A stretch of DNA of 11,939 nucleotides from Cytophagaceae bacterium (lineage in GTDB: Bacteria; Bacteroidota; Bacteroidia; Cytophagales; Spirosomataceae), in contig CANHCG010000019.1 in NCBI GenBank assembly GCA_947459055.1, forward strand, positions 1 to 11,939, in the 5' to 3' direction. Both the position numbers and the translations under genes were made by a program. Each line of letters opens with the position of its first letter. Position 1 is the first letter of the stretch. Of this stretch, positions 1 to 6,301 are shown piece after piece. The notes beneath the pieces were generated by a model. The model had not been told where the DNA came from. It ran no database searches and saw nothing but the letters and a program-made list of their open reading frames with translations.

Positions 1-1104
1 CCAAACCCCCGCATGCATTTTGCTCGATTTTTCGAAAATATTACGGGTCAACATGACCATTAAGCCAATCGACAACTCCACCACACTTCGCGTATTCGAA
101 TACGGCGCATTAAATACTGCAATCCCGCGATTCTCACACTCAGCCAAATCTACTTGGTTCGTCCCGATGCAAAAAGCACCCACACACATCAGTCGGGAAG
201 CATTCGGATGGGCTAATACCTTTTTAGTCAAATTCGTTTTGGAACGCAAGCCCAAAATAGACACGTCTTTAATTTTTTCGATTAATTCATCCTCATCCAA
301 CGCCCCTTTCAATAACTCCACTTGGAATCCCTCCTTCGTAAAAGCGCTCACCGCGGCAGGATGTACATTTTCGAGCAGTAAAACCTTAATCCGAGATTTC
401 GGATAAGATTGTGCCCGACTTAAGCCATTCAAAAACAAAAATTCATCCAAGGAAGGCACGACAAAATCCGCTTTATCAGTCACCGCCTTGCGCGACACAT
501 TCTCCGTAAAGGCAAAAAACTTATTCGCCAAACCCGCCTCTCTCAATTCATAATCCGTATAGCCATCTCCTATCACAAAAACTTCCCCATCCAAGGCCAA
601 TGATTGCAATAATTTTACTTTACCACGATCTTGGGACAACAGATTATTCGCGTCATAGCCAGTAATTTCGCCGGCTTCATCATACGTAAATGTATTTGCA
701 TAGACATGATCGGCGGCGATGCCCAATTCTTCGACAACGGGCACAATAAAATCTTTGAATCCGCTAGAAACAATTAAGATTTGATCGGCAAACTCCGTTA
801 AAAAAGGTTTATTTCGTTTAAATGACTCGGAAATTTTGCCTTTGAGAAATTGGATTAATTGATCCACATGTGAACGGTTCGCGGGCAATAAAGCCACCCG
901 ATCACGTAAAGAATCGGCGAAGGAATATTCACCCACCATGCCTTTGTCGGTGATATCACGGATTTTTCCTACGATTTCTGCTTGTTTCGAACTGCCTTGA
1001 AGAGCAATGCGAGCTAATTCATCCAGTCCTTCTACTTTGGTAAAGGTGCTGTCAAAATCGATGACAATGGTTAATTGATCTGTTGTATTAGGCATTATAT
1101 TCAT
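1..1104 (-). CDS. serA: Fused phosphoserine phosphatase / D-3-phosphoglycerate dehydrogenase, 3' end outside window
   Basis: An open frame runs without a stop from ATG 1104 to the left edge (368 codons, C-terminus missing). Residues 1-230 are a HAD-type phosphoserine phosphatase: DFDST (catalytic D16 and D18), VSSG at 112-115, K162 and GDGYTD at 179-184. From about residue 238 the chain becomes the N-terminal substrate-binding domain of a SerA close to the E. coli type: LRSKTNLT at 286-293, GAFCIGTNQVDL from 309, FNAPYSNTRSVVEL from 331. The NAD-binding part and any ACT domain lie outside the window. It would catalyse the first and third steps of serine synthesis from 3-phosphoglycerate in the cytoplasm; the middle step (SerC) is not here. 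A second in-frame ATG at 1095 is possible; neither start has a clear Shine-Dalgarno sequence. It starts 6 bases after the hydrolase stop and is probably co-transcribed with it. Domain identities are secure; bifunctionality is inferred from intact motifs. Confidence 0.93.
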   Translation of the reverse strand, partial: MNIMPNTTDQLTIVIDFDSTFTKVEGLDELARIALQGSSKQAEIVGKIRDITDKGMVGEYSFADSLRDRVALLPANRSHVDQLIQFLKGKISESFKRNKPFLTEFADQILIVSSGFKDFIVPVVEELGIAADHVYANTFTYDEAGEITGYDANNLLSQDRGKVKLLQSLALDGEVFVIGDGYTDYELREAGLANKFFAFTENVSRKAVTDKADFVVPSLDEFLFLNGLSRAQSYPKSRIKVLLLENVHPAAVSAFTKEGFQVELLKGALDEDELIEKIKDVSILGLRSKTNLTKKVLAHPNASRLMCVGAFCIGTNQVDLAECENRGIAVFNAPYSNTRSVVELSIGLMVMLTRNIFEKSSKMHAGVW

Positions 1105-1110
1105 ATTTCA

Positions 1111-2088
1111 TCAAATTCTAAACCAATCGATTGCTCGTTCCTCGGACCAAGTTTGACCTTGGTAATTCTTTGGAAAAAAGCCACAATGTCCGCCTGTTTT
1201 CGGGATTTCAACATGGACATGTTTCCATGCAGAGGCCTGTTGGACAGGAAGGCATTCTGCCGATAAAAATGGGTCGTTTTTAGCATTAATGATCAGCGTT
1301 TCCACGCGAATCTTATCCAAAAAATACAGCGAACTATTTTGTTCATAATAGTCCTCCGCATCCCTAAACCCATGCAATGGCCCCGTAATCACATCATCAA
1401 AATCCTTTAAACTCCGAATGGAAGCAAGCATGTCCGTCGTGATTTCGTTCGGAAAACGAAGCGACTTCTCCTTTACTTTTTGAATCAGCGTTTGTAAAAA
1501 TCGATGTGTGTAGAGGCGGTTTTCCCAGCGGGCTAATTGCTTGCTACTGCTAGAAAGGTGTAAAGGTACGGAAAATGCCACAGCTTTTCGAATGAAATGA
1601 GGAGGATTTTCACCTTGTTCACCAAGCCATTTCAGGGTCATGTTGCCCCCCAAACTAAATCCAGCTAAATAAATATCCTGGGCTCCTCGCGCCGCCAAGG
1701 TATGAATAATGAAATCCAAATCGTCGGTCGCCCCACTGTGATAAAAGCGCAGATTTCGATTCATTTCACCAGAACAACTGCGATAATTCCAAGCCAACGC
1801 ATTAAATCCTTGACCCAGCATCGCATTCACCAAACCCAACACATAATGCCGATCACTACTCCCCTCCAAACCATGGGAAACAATCAACCAAGGCTTTTCG
1901 GAAGAATCAACTATTTGCAAAAACCAATCGACATCTAAAAAATCGCCATCGGGTAATTCTAGCCGTTCTCTAATGGGCGTCAAAACAGGTTCTACCTTTC
2001 TGAAAAGTGAGGGGTAGATACTTTGAAAATGGCCGTCGGGCAACCACAAAGGAGACGCATGCGTATTTTTCGACTGAACAACAGGCAC
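1111..2088 (-). CDS. YheT/ABHD-type alpha/beta-fold hydrolase
   Basis: A 325-residue alpha/beta hydrolase of the YheT (ABHD1/2/3-like) family. The N-terminal signature LPDGHFQSIYPSLFR (residues 16-30) is typical of the family, followed by HGLEGSSDRHY near 72-82. The catalytic triad is visible: nucleophile S145 in GFSLGG, D272 in NDPFL and H301 in GGHCGF. There is no signal peptide, so it is probably cytoplasmic. Family members are esterases or lipases with poorly defined substrates, and none can be assigned here. The start must be the GTG at 2088: the upstream SDR gene's TAA stop is in the same frame three codons earlier, and the next in-frame Met is residue 90. It sits 6 bases after the SDR gene and 6 bases before the serB-serA fusion, so it is the middle gene of a compact operon. 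A link to serine synthesis is not obvious. Confidence 0.9.
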   Translation of the reverse strand: MPVVQSKNTHASPLWLPDGHFQSIYPSLFRKVEPVLTPIRERLELPDGDFLDVDWFLQIVDSSEKPWLIVSHGLEGSSDRHYVLGLVNAMLGQGFNALAWNYRSCSGEMNRNLRFYHSGATDDLDFIIHTLAARGAQDIYLAGFSLGGNMTLKWLGEQGENPPHFIRKAVAFSVPLHLSSSSKQLARWENRLYTHRFLQTLIQKVKEKSLRFPNEITTDMLASIRSLKDFDDVITGPLHGFRDAEDYYEQNSSLYFLDKIRVETLIINAKNDPFLSAECLPVQQASAWKHVHVEIPKTGGHCGFFPKNYQGQTWSEERAIDWFRI

Positions 2089-2094
2089 GGAGAA

Positions 2095-2919
2095 TTAGAT
2101 AAAAAAGTCTGGAATTAATTGATTTTCAGCTGTGTTTGGATTTACCCGATACGAGGCAAAATCTGTGATTCCTTCTTCCATTAACACTTCCTCATCGATG
2201 TAAAAATTTCCTGAAACGCTTTTGGCATCTCGTTGCAAAATAGCTGCTGCCGCATCTGCCATGATGCTGGGTTTGCGGGCTAATTGCAACATTTCTGCAT
2301 TTCCGATGGCAAATTCAATCGCCGCCGTTGCAATAATCGTTTTAGGCCAAAGTGCATTAAACGCCACTTTCCCTTTGAACTCCGCTGCCATCCCTAAAGT
2401 ACAAAGCGACATCCCAAATTTTGCCATCGAATAAGCTACATGATTTTCAAACCAACGCGCTTCCACGTTTAAAGGTGGCGATAAAGTCAAGACATGTGGA
2501 TTTTCGGATTTCAGCAAATGAGGCAAACATGCCTGCGCACACAAGAACGTACCTCGGGCATTGACTTGGTGCATGAGGTCATATTTTTTCATGTCGGTGC
2601 GTAGCGTTCCGGTTAACTGAATTGCCGACGCATTATTTATCAAAATATCTATACCCCCAAAACGTGCCACCGCTTTTTCTACCGCAGCTAAAACCTGATT
2701 TTCATCACGTATATCAACCATGCAAGCCAGAGCCTGTCCACCCAAGGCTTCGATTTCCGCCGCAGCGGTATGAATCGTACCAGATAATTTGGGATGTGGC
2801 TCGGAGGTCTTGGCAACAATAACGATGTTTGCTCCCTCTGAAGCTAATTTTTTGGCAATTTCCAAACCGATTCCCCTCGAGGCGCCGGTGATAAAAACAG
2901 TTTTGTTTTTGAATGACAT
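2095..2919 (-). CDS. Short-chain dehydrogenase/reductase (HSDL2-like SDR)
   Basis: A 274-residue classical SDR. It has the Rossmann motif TGASRGIG at 11-18, NNAS at 95-98 and a complete catalytic tetrad: N120, S147 (in TLSPPL), Y163 and K167 (YSMAK). The region after the nucleotide motif (KTSEPHPKLSGTIHTAAAE, 37-55) and the LSPPLN segment around the catalytic Ser resemble the hydroxysteroid dehydrogenase-like 2 group. Members of that group are NAD(P)-dependent oxidoreductases of uncertain, possibly lipid-related, substrate. It lacks the C-terminal SCP2 domain of animal HSDL2. It is the first gene of the minus-strand unit that continues into the hydrolase and the serB-serA fusion. No Shine-Dalgarno sequence precedes the ATG. 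Fold and activity class are secure; substrate is unknown. Confidence 0.9.
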   Translation of the reverse strand: MSFKNKTVFITGASRGIGLEIAKKLASEGANIVIVAKTSEPHPKLSGTIHTAAAEIEALGGQALACMVDIRDENQVLAAVEKAVARFGGIDILINNASAIQLTGTLRTDMKKYDLMHQVNARGTFLCAQACLPHLLKSENPHVLTLSPPLNVEARWFENHVAYSMAKFGMSLCTLGMAAEFKGKVAFNALWPKTIIATAAIEFAIGNAEMLQLARKPSIMADAAAAILQRDAKSVSGNFYIDEEVLMEEGITDFASYRVNPNTAENQLIPDFFI

Positions 2920-2941
2920 ATAGCTATAATTTATTCTTCGT

Positions 2942-2976
2942 CTAAATTACGATTTTCTTACAAAGAAGGATACAAA
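2942..2976 (-). promoter_or_regulatory. Possible promoter of the SDR-hydrolase-serB/serA operon
   Basis: On the minus strand, TTTG (2976-2973) is followed after 23 bases by TAATTTAG (2949-2942). The second box matches the Bacteroidota -7 consensus TAnnTTTG at all but one conserved position. Transcription would begin around 2935-2938, giving a short untranslated leader before ATG 2919. The spacing is at the long end of the accepted range and the match is imperfect, so this is a weak call that rests partly on its position in a divergent gap. Confidence 0.3.
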
Positions 2977-2991
2977 TTAAAATTTGCATTG

Positions 2992-2999
2992 TACTTTTG
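2992..2999 (+). promoter_or_regulatory. Possible -7 element of the hemA-recX promoter
   Basis: TACTTTTG matches the Bacteroidota sigma-A -7 consensus TAnnTTTG at every fixed position and lies 27 bases before the hemA ATG. No TTG or TTTG box is found at the expected distance upstream (about 2968-2975), so only half of the promoter is visible. A GTGAA-N6-TTCAC inverted repeat overlaps its 3' end (2999-3014). Confidence 0.4.
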
Positions 3000-3026
3000 T
3001 GAATTAATTTTCACGCATACCACGGA

Positions 3027-4298
3027 ATGATCATACCCTTTAAGTCTGTTAGTATTTCTCACCGCACGGCTCCGCTCACGATTCGTGAGATGGTTGCTTT
3101 AAATGAAGAAGAAAGCAGATCTTTTGCGATTAAATGCAAGGACCTTTTTGGGCTAAATGAATTGTTGATCGTCTCGACCTGCAACCGCACCGAGTTATAT
3201 TACACCGCCAAAGACAGCATTTCCGAAAATTTAGTTAAGGCCCTTTTGATCGAAAAAGGCATCGAAGCCACCCCTGAATTTTTGAATTATTTCAAACACC
3301 GGGAGGATACGATAGATTCCTTACGGCATTTATTTGAAGTAGCGACGGGCCTGCAATCGAAAGTGGTAGGTGATTTACAAATACCGAATCAGATTAAAAA
3401 AGCGTACCAACAAGCCGCTGACCTCAATATGGCCGGCCCCTATTTGCATCGCTTAATGCATACGATTTTTTATTCCAACAAGCGCGTTGCCCAGGAAACT
3501 TCCTTCCGCGACGGAGCCGCCTCTGTATCTTATGCAACCGTGGCCTTGGCAGAAGAATTATCGCAAGCAATTCCACAACCCAAAGTCTTAATTTTAGGTC
3601 TTGGCGAAATCGGCCTCGATGTGTGTAAGAACATGGAGGAAAAGGAATTTGCAGAATTTACGGTGATGAATCGTACCTTGGAAAAGGCCGAAAAAATCGC
3701 GCAGGGAAAACCATTCCGCGTCGCGCCATTTGAGGATTTATGGAAAGAAGTGGAAGCTGCCGATATCATTATCTCTTCCGTTCGAACCGAAAATCCAATC
3801 ATCACACTGGACGAAATCAAAAAATTACAAGTACTTTCATTTAAGTATTTCATCGATTTATCGGTTCCACGGAGCATCGAAGATGGAATTGAAAAGAATC
3901 CAGGTATCTTGTTATACAACATTGATTCCTTGCAAGAGCGTGCCGATGAGGCATTAGCCGCTCGCATCGCCTCGATTCCAGACGTCAAAGTGATCATCGA
4001 AGAGAGTATTATAAGTTTTAATGATTGGTCAAAGGAAATGGAAGTTTCTCCGACGATCCATAAATTGAAAAATGCGCTCGAGCAAATCCGTAAAGATGAA
4101 ATCAATCGTCATTTGAAAGGATTAAGTGCAGATGAGGTCGAAAAATTAGAAAAAATCACGGCGAATTTGGTTCAAAAAATCATGAAGCAGCCCGTGATTC
4201 ATTTGAAAGCGGCCTGTAAACGCGGTGAATCCGAAAAAATGATTGATGTATTGAATAATTTGTTCAATCTCGATCAGGTCGAAGCCCTCGAATCCTAA
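3027..4298 (+). CDS. hemA: Glutamyl-tRNA reductase
   Basis: A 423-residue GluTR that reduces glutamyl-tRNA(Glu) to glutamate-1-semialdehyde with NADPH, the first committed step of C5 tetrapyrrole (heme) synthesis. The N-terminal catalytic domain has SISHRTAPLTIRE (9-21) and the STCNRTE motif with the thioester-forming Cys C52. VVGDLQIPNQIK (113-124) corresponds to the usual GExQIxGQVK segment with Glu replaced by Asp. The NADPH-binding Rossmann domain begins at VLILGLGEIG (187-196), followed by VMNRT (213-217). The C-terminal helical dimerisation region covers roughly 325-423. The length is normal for the family. ATG 3027 is the natural start, because the conserved N-terminal strand begins immediately after it. 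Many bacteria have hemC or other heme genes next to hemA; here recX follows after 11 bases instead. Cytoplasmic. Confidence 0.97.
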   Translation: MIIPFKSVSISHRTAPLTIREMVALNEEESRSFAIKCKDLFGLNELLIVSTCNRTELYYTAKDSISENLVKALLIEKGIEATPEFLNYFKHREDTIDSLRHLFEVATGLQSKVVGDLQIPNQIKKAYQQAADLNMAGPYLHRLMHTIFYSNKRVAQETSFRDGAASVSYATVALAEELSQAIPQPKVLILGLGEIGLDVCKNMEEKEFAEFTVMNRTLEKAEKIAQGKPFRVAPFEDLWKEVEAADIIISSVRTENPIITLDEIKKLQVLSFKYFIDLSVPRSIEDGIEKNPGILLYNIDSLQERADEALAARIASIPDVKVIIEESIISFNDWSKEMEVSPTIHKLKNALEQIRKDEINRHLKGLSADEVEKLEKITANLVQKIMKQPVIHLKAACKRGESEKMIDVLNNLFNLDQVEALES

Positions 4299-4309
4299 CA
4301 TTTTTTCCT

Positions 4310-4789
4310 GTGGACACTAAAATCCTTCATGCCTTGGCCAGGTACTGCGCCTATCAGGAGCGCTGCGAGCAAGAATTGCATAAAAAAATGTTCGAATTGG
4401 GACTTCTTTCTGATAATTTCGCAGAATATATCACCTGGTTAGCCGATAATAATTACCTTCATGAGGGTCGCTTTGCCGAGATTTATGTCCGTTCAAAATT
4501 CAATCAGAAACAATGGGGGCGCCAAAAAATAAATTTTGAATTACGGAAACGTGGCATCACCGAAACATTTATCCAAACGGCATGGGAATCGATTCAAGAA
4601 ACCACCTATTCGGAACAATTAGATCAATTAATTCGTAAAAAAAAGGCCTCTTTGAAGTCAGGAACCTCCGCCCAGCACTATCAAAAATGCGTATTATACG
4701 CCCAATCCAAAGGCTATGAAATCAATCTGATCCATCAATATGTGAAACTGATCTTTGCGGAAGATTCTTCAAATCTCCCTAGGACCTAA
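4310..4789 (+). CDS. recX: RecX family regulatory protein
   Basis: A 159-residue, all-helical RecX-type protein. RecX proteins bind RecA filaments and modulate recombination and the SOS response. The characteristic block is present: LADNNYLHEGRFAEIYVRSK (44-63), then the WGRQKINFELRKRGI segment (69-83) that matches the family's KGxxxIxxELxxKGI helix pair. The N-terminal RYCAYQERCEQELHKKM part is the first three-helix repeat. The start is GTG (GTGGACACT); no in-frame ATG offers a better N-terminus, and the ORF begins 11 bases after the hemA stop, so the two are probably co-transcribed. recA is not in the window, so the link to it rests on the family. The C-terminal residues after about 140 are less conserved. 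Confidence 0.9.
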   Translation: MDTKILHALARYCAYQERCEQELHKKMFELGLLSDNFAEYITWLADNNYLHEGRFAEIYVRSKFNQKQWGRQKINFELRKRGITETFIQTAWESIQETTYSEQLDQLIRKKKASLKSGTSAQHYQKCVLYAQSKGYEINLIHQYVKLIFAEDSSNLPRT

Positions 4790-4963
4790 TGGGATTCACC
4801 CCATCATACCTATTCTCATTTAGTCTTTCCATGTAGACAGCGCATGAATAAAATGAAGATTATTGGTATAAATACCTGGTTTTCAGTCCCGTCGATGGTG
4901 CATACTTCGAATTTATTACTCGAGAATCCCCCAATCGATTGCTAAAATTTAGCCCATTTAGAT
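4790..4963. other. Intergenic stretch between recX and the tyrosine leader
   Basis: No convincing gene is seen here. A small hairpin (ATGGG 4789-4793 pairing with CCCAT 4800-4804) overlaps the recX stop region but has no T run behind it, so it is at best a weak terminator. A second small fold is GGTAT/ATACC around 4865-4876. A 13-base perfect inverted repeat, GCTAAA-A-TTTAGC (4941-4953), ends 10 bases before the -33 box of the downstream promoter and could be an operator. A 33-codon ATG ORF (4844-4945) is present but has no support beyond being open. Confidence 0.5.
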
Positions 4964-4994
4964 TTTGCGACTAGGTAAAATATGTATACCTTTG
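4964..4994 (+). promoter_or_regulatory. Bacteroidota-type promoter of the tyrosine operon
   Basis: TTTG (4964-4967) and TACCTTTG (4987-4994) are separated by 19 bases. Both boxes and the spacing match the Bacteroidota primary-sigma consensus TTTG-N19-TAnnTTTG exactly. Transcription should begin a few bases after 4994, about 4997-4999. That places the first transcribed base at or just before the ATG of the Tyr-rich leader ORF. The position fits an attenuator transcript that starts at the leader peptide. The start site is inferred, not measured. Confidence 0.75.
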
Positions 4995-4998
4995 GCAC

Positions 4999-5061
4999 AT
5001 GAATTTTGAAAACAAAACGTATTACATCGCATATTACGCAGGATATTATCACCTGGGATAG
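4999..5061 (+). CDS. Tyrosine-rich leader peptide of a transcription attenuator
   Basis: A 20-codon ORF, ATG 4999 to TAG 5059-5061, encodes MNFENKTYYIAYYAGYYHLG. Six of the 20 residues are Tyr, arranged as three Tyr-Tyr pairs at codons 8-9, 12-13 and 16-17, with one Phe at codon 3. Runs of the end-product amino acid are the mark of leader peptides in ribosome-mediated attenuation, and the next genes form tyrosine from prephenate. The stop codon touches the 5' arm of the antiterminator (5061-5071). A ribosome reaching the stop would therefore cover that arm and allow termination, while one stalled at Tyr codons would leave more of it free. No Shine-Dalgarno sequence is seen, and the promoter position suggests an almost leaderless mRNA. 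It would act through its translation rather than as a protein. Function is inferred from composition, position and the following folds. Confidence 0.82.
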   Translation: MNFENKTYYIAYYAGYYHLG

Positions 5062-5102
5062 CCGGTGTGTAGGTTTTTAATTATAACTTATGTACAACCG
5101 GC
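5061..5102 (+). promoter_or_regulatory. Antiterminator stem of the tyrosine attenuator
   Basis: GCCGGT (5061-5066) pairs perfectly with ACCGGC (5097-5102). After one bulged G (5067), TGTA (5068-5071) pairs with TACA (5093-5096), giving 10 base pairs around a 21-base A/T-rich loop. The 3' arm contains the AACCG segment that the terminator needs, so the two folds exclude each other. The 5' arm begins at the last base of the leader stop codon. A weaker competing pairing, CACC (5050-5053) with GGTG (5064-5067), could act as an anti-antiterminator. Pairing was done by eye, without energies. Confidence 0.75.
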
Positions 5103-5120
5103 AAATCGTCGGTTTTTTTT
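5096..5120 (+). terminator. Attenuator terminator hairpin before the aminotransferase gene
   Basis: AACCG (5096-5100) pairs with CGGTT (5110-5114) around a 9-base loop. The T run 5113-5120 (eight T) begins inside the 3' arm and is followed by GTTTT. This is a short but recognisable intrinsic terminator placed 5 bases before the coding start, as expected of an attenuator. The stem is only 5 bp, weaker than the antiterminator it competes with. That suggests the terminator forms mainly when a ribosome at the leader stop codon blocks the antiterminator. Confidence 0.72.
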
Positions 5121-5125
5121 GTTTT

Positions 5126-6301
5126 ATGAGTATAGATATAGCAACAGCCTCGCGCTTAGGAACGGTTGAGGAATATTATTTCTCCACCAAACTCAAGGAA
5201 ATCGCTTCCCTCCGAGCAGCCGGAATTCCTGTGATTAATTTAGGAATCGGCAGTCCGGACTTAGCGCCTTCTGCGGCCACAATTCAGGCCCTCACGGAAA
5301 GTGCGGGAAATCCTGCTAATCATGCCTACCAGAGTTATCAAGGGATTCCTGCCTTGCGTCAAGCGTTTGCCCATTTTTATGCCAAGCATTACGGTGTTTC
5401 CGTGGATTGGAACCAGGAAATCTTGCCCTTAATCGGCTCCAAAGAAGGTATCATGCACATCGCGATGGCCTATTTAGAACCTGGCGATGAGACTTTGATT
5501 CCGAATCCCGGATATCCCACGTACCAAGCTGCCTGTGCTTTGGCGGGAGCGACGGTGAGGACGTATGAATTATCGGAAGAAGGAAATTGGTTGCCAGATT
5601 TAGAGGCGCTGGGCCAACAAGACCTTAGCCGCGTCAAAATCATGTGGGTGAATTATCCACATATGCCCACAGGTGCAAAAGCAAATTCCGCTTTTTTCAC
5701 CAGATTGCTTGATTTTGCGATTCAACACAACATTTTATTAGTCAATGATAATCCCTATAGTTTCATTCTAAATGAACAACCGATGTCGATGCTGTCGATT
5801 CCGGGTATGAAAGAGGTGGCGATTGAATTGAATTCCTTGTCGAAATCGCATAATATGGCCGGTTGGCGCATCGGGGCGGCCGTCGGGAAAGCGGAGTTTT
5901 TACAGCCCGTGATGAAATTTAAATCCAACATGGATTCGGGCATGTTTTTGCCCTTGCAAGAAGCCGCGGCAAAAGCTTTAGAAGCTGATTCGACCTGGTT
6001 TGAAAACCAAAATACATTGTATCAAGGGCGTCAAAAATTAGTATTCCAATTAATGGATATATTAGGTTGTCGCTATGACTCGGCACAGACGGGTATGTTT
6101 GTTTGGGCCAAAGTGCCGGATGCATATTCATCAGGCTATGCCTTATCGGATAAAATTTTAGCTGAAAATGCCGTTTTTATTACGCCTGGCGGGATTTTTG
6201 GAACCCAAGGGAATGGCTATATTCGTATATCTTTATGTGCGAAGGAAGAGGTTTTCAAAGAAGCGATTGAACGGATAAATACACATTCAAATGGGAAATA
6301 A
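5126..6301 (+). CDS. PLP-dependent class I/II aminotransferase, probably tyrosine-forming
   Basis: A 391-residue fold-type I aminotransferase. The PLP-binding Lys is K240 in SLSKSHNMAGWRIG. Cofactor contacts are N176 (in NYPHMPTG), D208 and Y211 (NDNPYSF) and R248; the substrate-carboxylate Arg is R367 in IRISL. By sequence alone it belongs to the group often annotated as LL-diaminopimelate or methionine aminotransferase. Context points to an aromatic role: it overlaps tyrA by 11 bases and lies behind a Tyr-codon attenuator, so transamination of 4-hydroxyphenylpyruvate to tyrosine is the likely job. I place the start at ATG 5126. An in-frame ATG at 5090 would add 12 residues, but those codons are made from the attenuator hairpins and the T run. 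No Shine-Dalgarno sequence precedes either ATG. Fold is certain; substrate is inferred from context. Confidence 0.92.
   Translation: MSIDIATASRLGTVEEYYFSTKLKEIASLRAAGIPVINLGIGSPDLAPSAATIQALTESAGNPANHAYQSYQGIPALRQAFAHFYAKHYGVSVDWNQEILPLIGSKEGIMHIAMAYLEPGDETLIPNPGYPTYQAACALAGATVRTYELSEEGNWLPDLEALGQQDLSRVKIMWVNYPHMPTGAKANSAFFTRLLDFAIQHNILLVNDNPYSFILNEQPMSMLSIPGMKEVAIELNSLSKSHNMAGWRIGAAVGKAEFLQPVMKFKSNMDSGMFLPLQEAAAKALEADSTWFENQNTLYQGRQKLVFQLMDILGCRYDSAQTGMFVWAKVPDAYSSGYALSDKILAENAVFITPGGIFGTQGNGYIRISLCAKEEVFKEAIERINTHSNGK

Noticed and set aside
20..406. 128-codon plus-strand ORF at the left edge
   Set aside because: It lies antisense to the serB-serA fusion, whose motifs are unmistakable; the plus-strand translation has no family features.
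3530..4105. 191-codon minus-strand ORF inside hemA
   Set aside because: It is a shadow of the hemA frame, Ser-rich without domain features, and hemA is clearly the real gene.
4789..4804. Hairpin ATGGG/CCCAT right after recX as a terminator
   Set aside because: There is no T run behind the stem and the stem is short. It is mentioned with the intergenic region but not called as a terminator.
4844..4945. 33-codon ORF (MNKMKIIGINTWF...) between recX and the tyrosine leader
   Set aside because: It has no promoter or ribosome-binding sequence in front, no recognisable motif, no run of one amino acid suggesting a leader, and an open frame of this length is expected by chance.
5090..5128. Alternative upstream ATG (5090) for the aminotransferase, adding 12 residues
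   Set aside because: The added codons consist of the antiterminator and terminator arms and the T run (giving VGFFCF), which serve as RNA structure. The family's N-terminus is already complete from ATG 5126, so the in-frame ATG is probably accidental.
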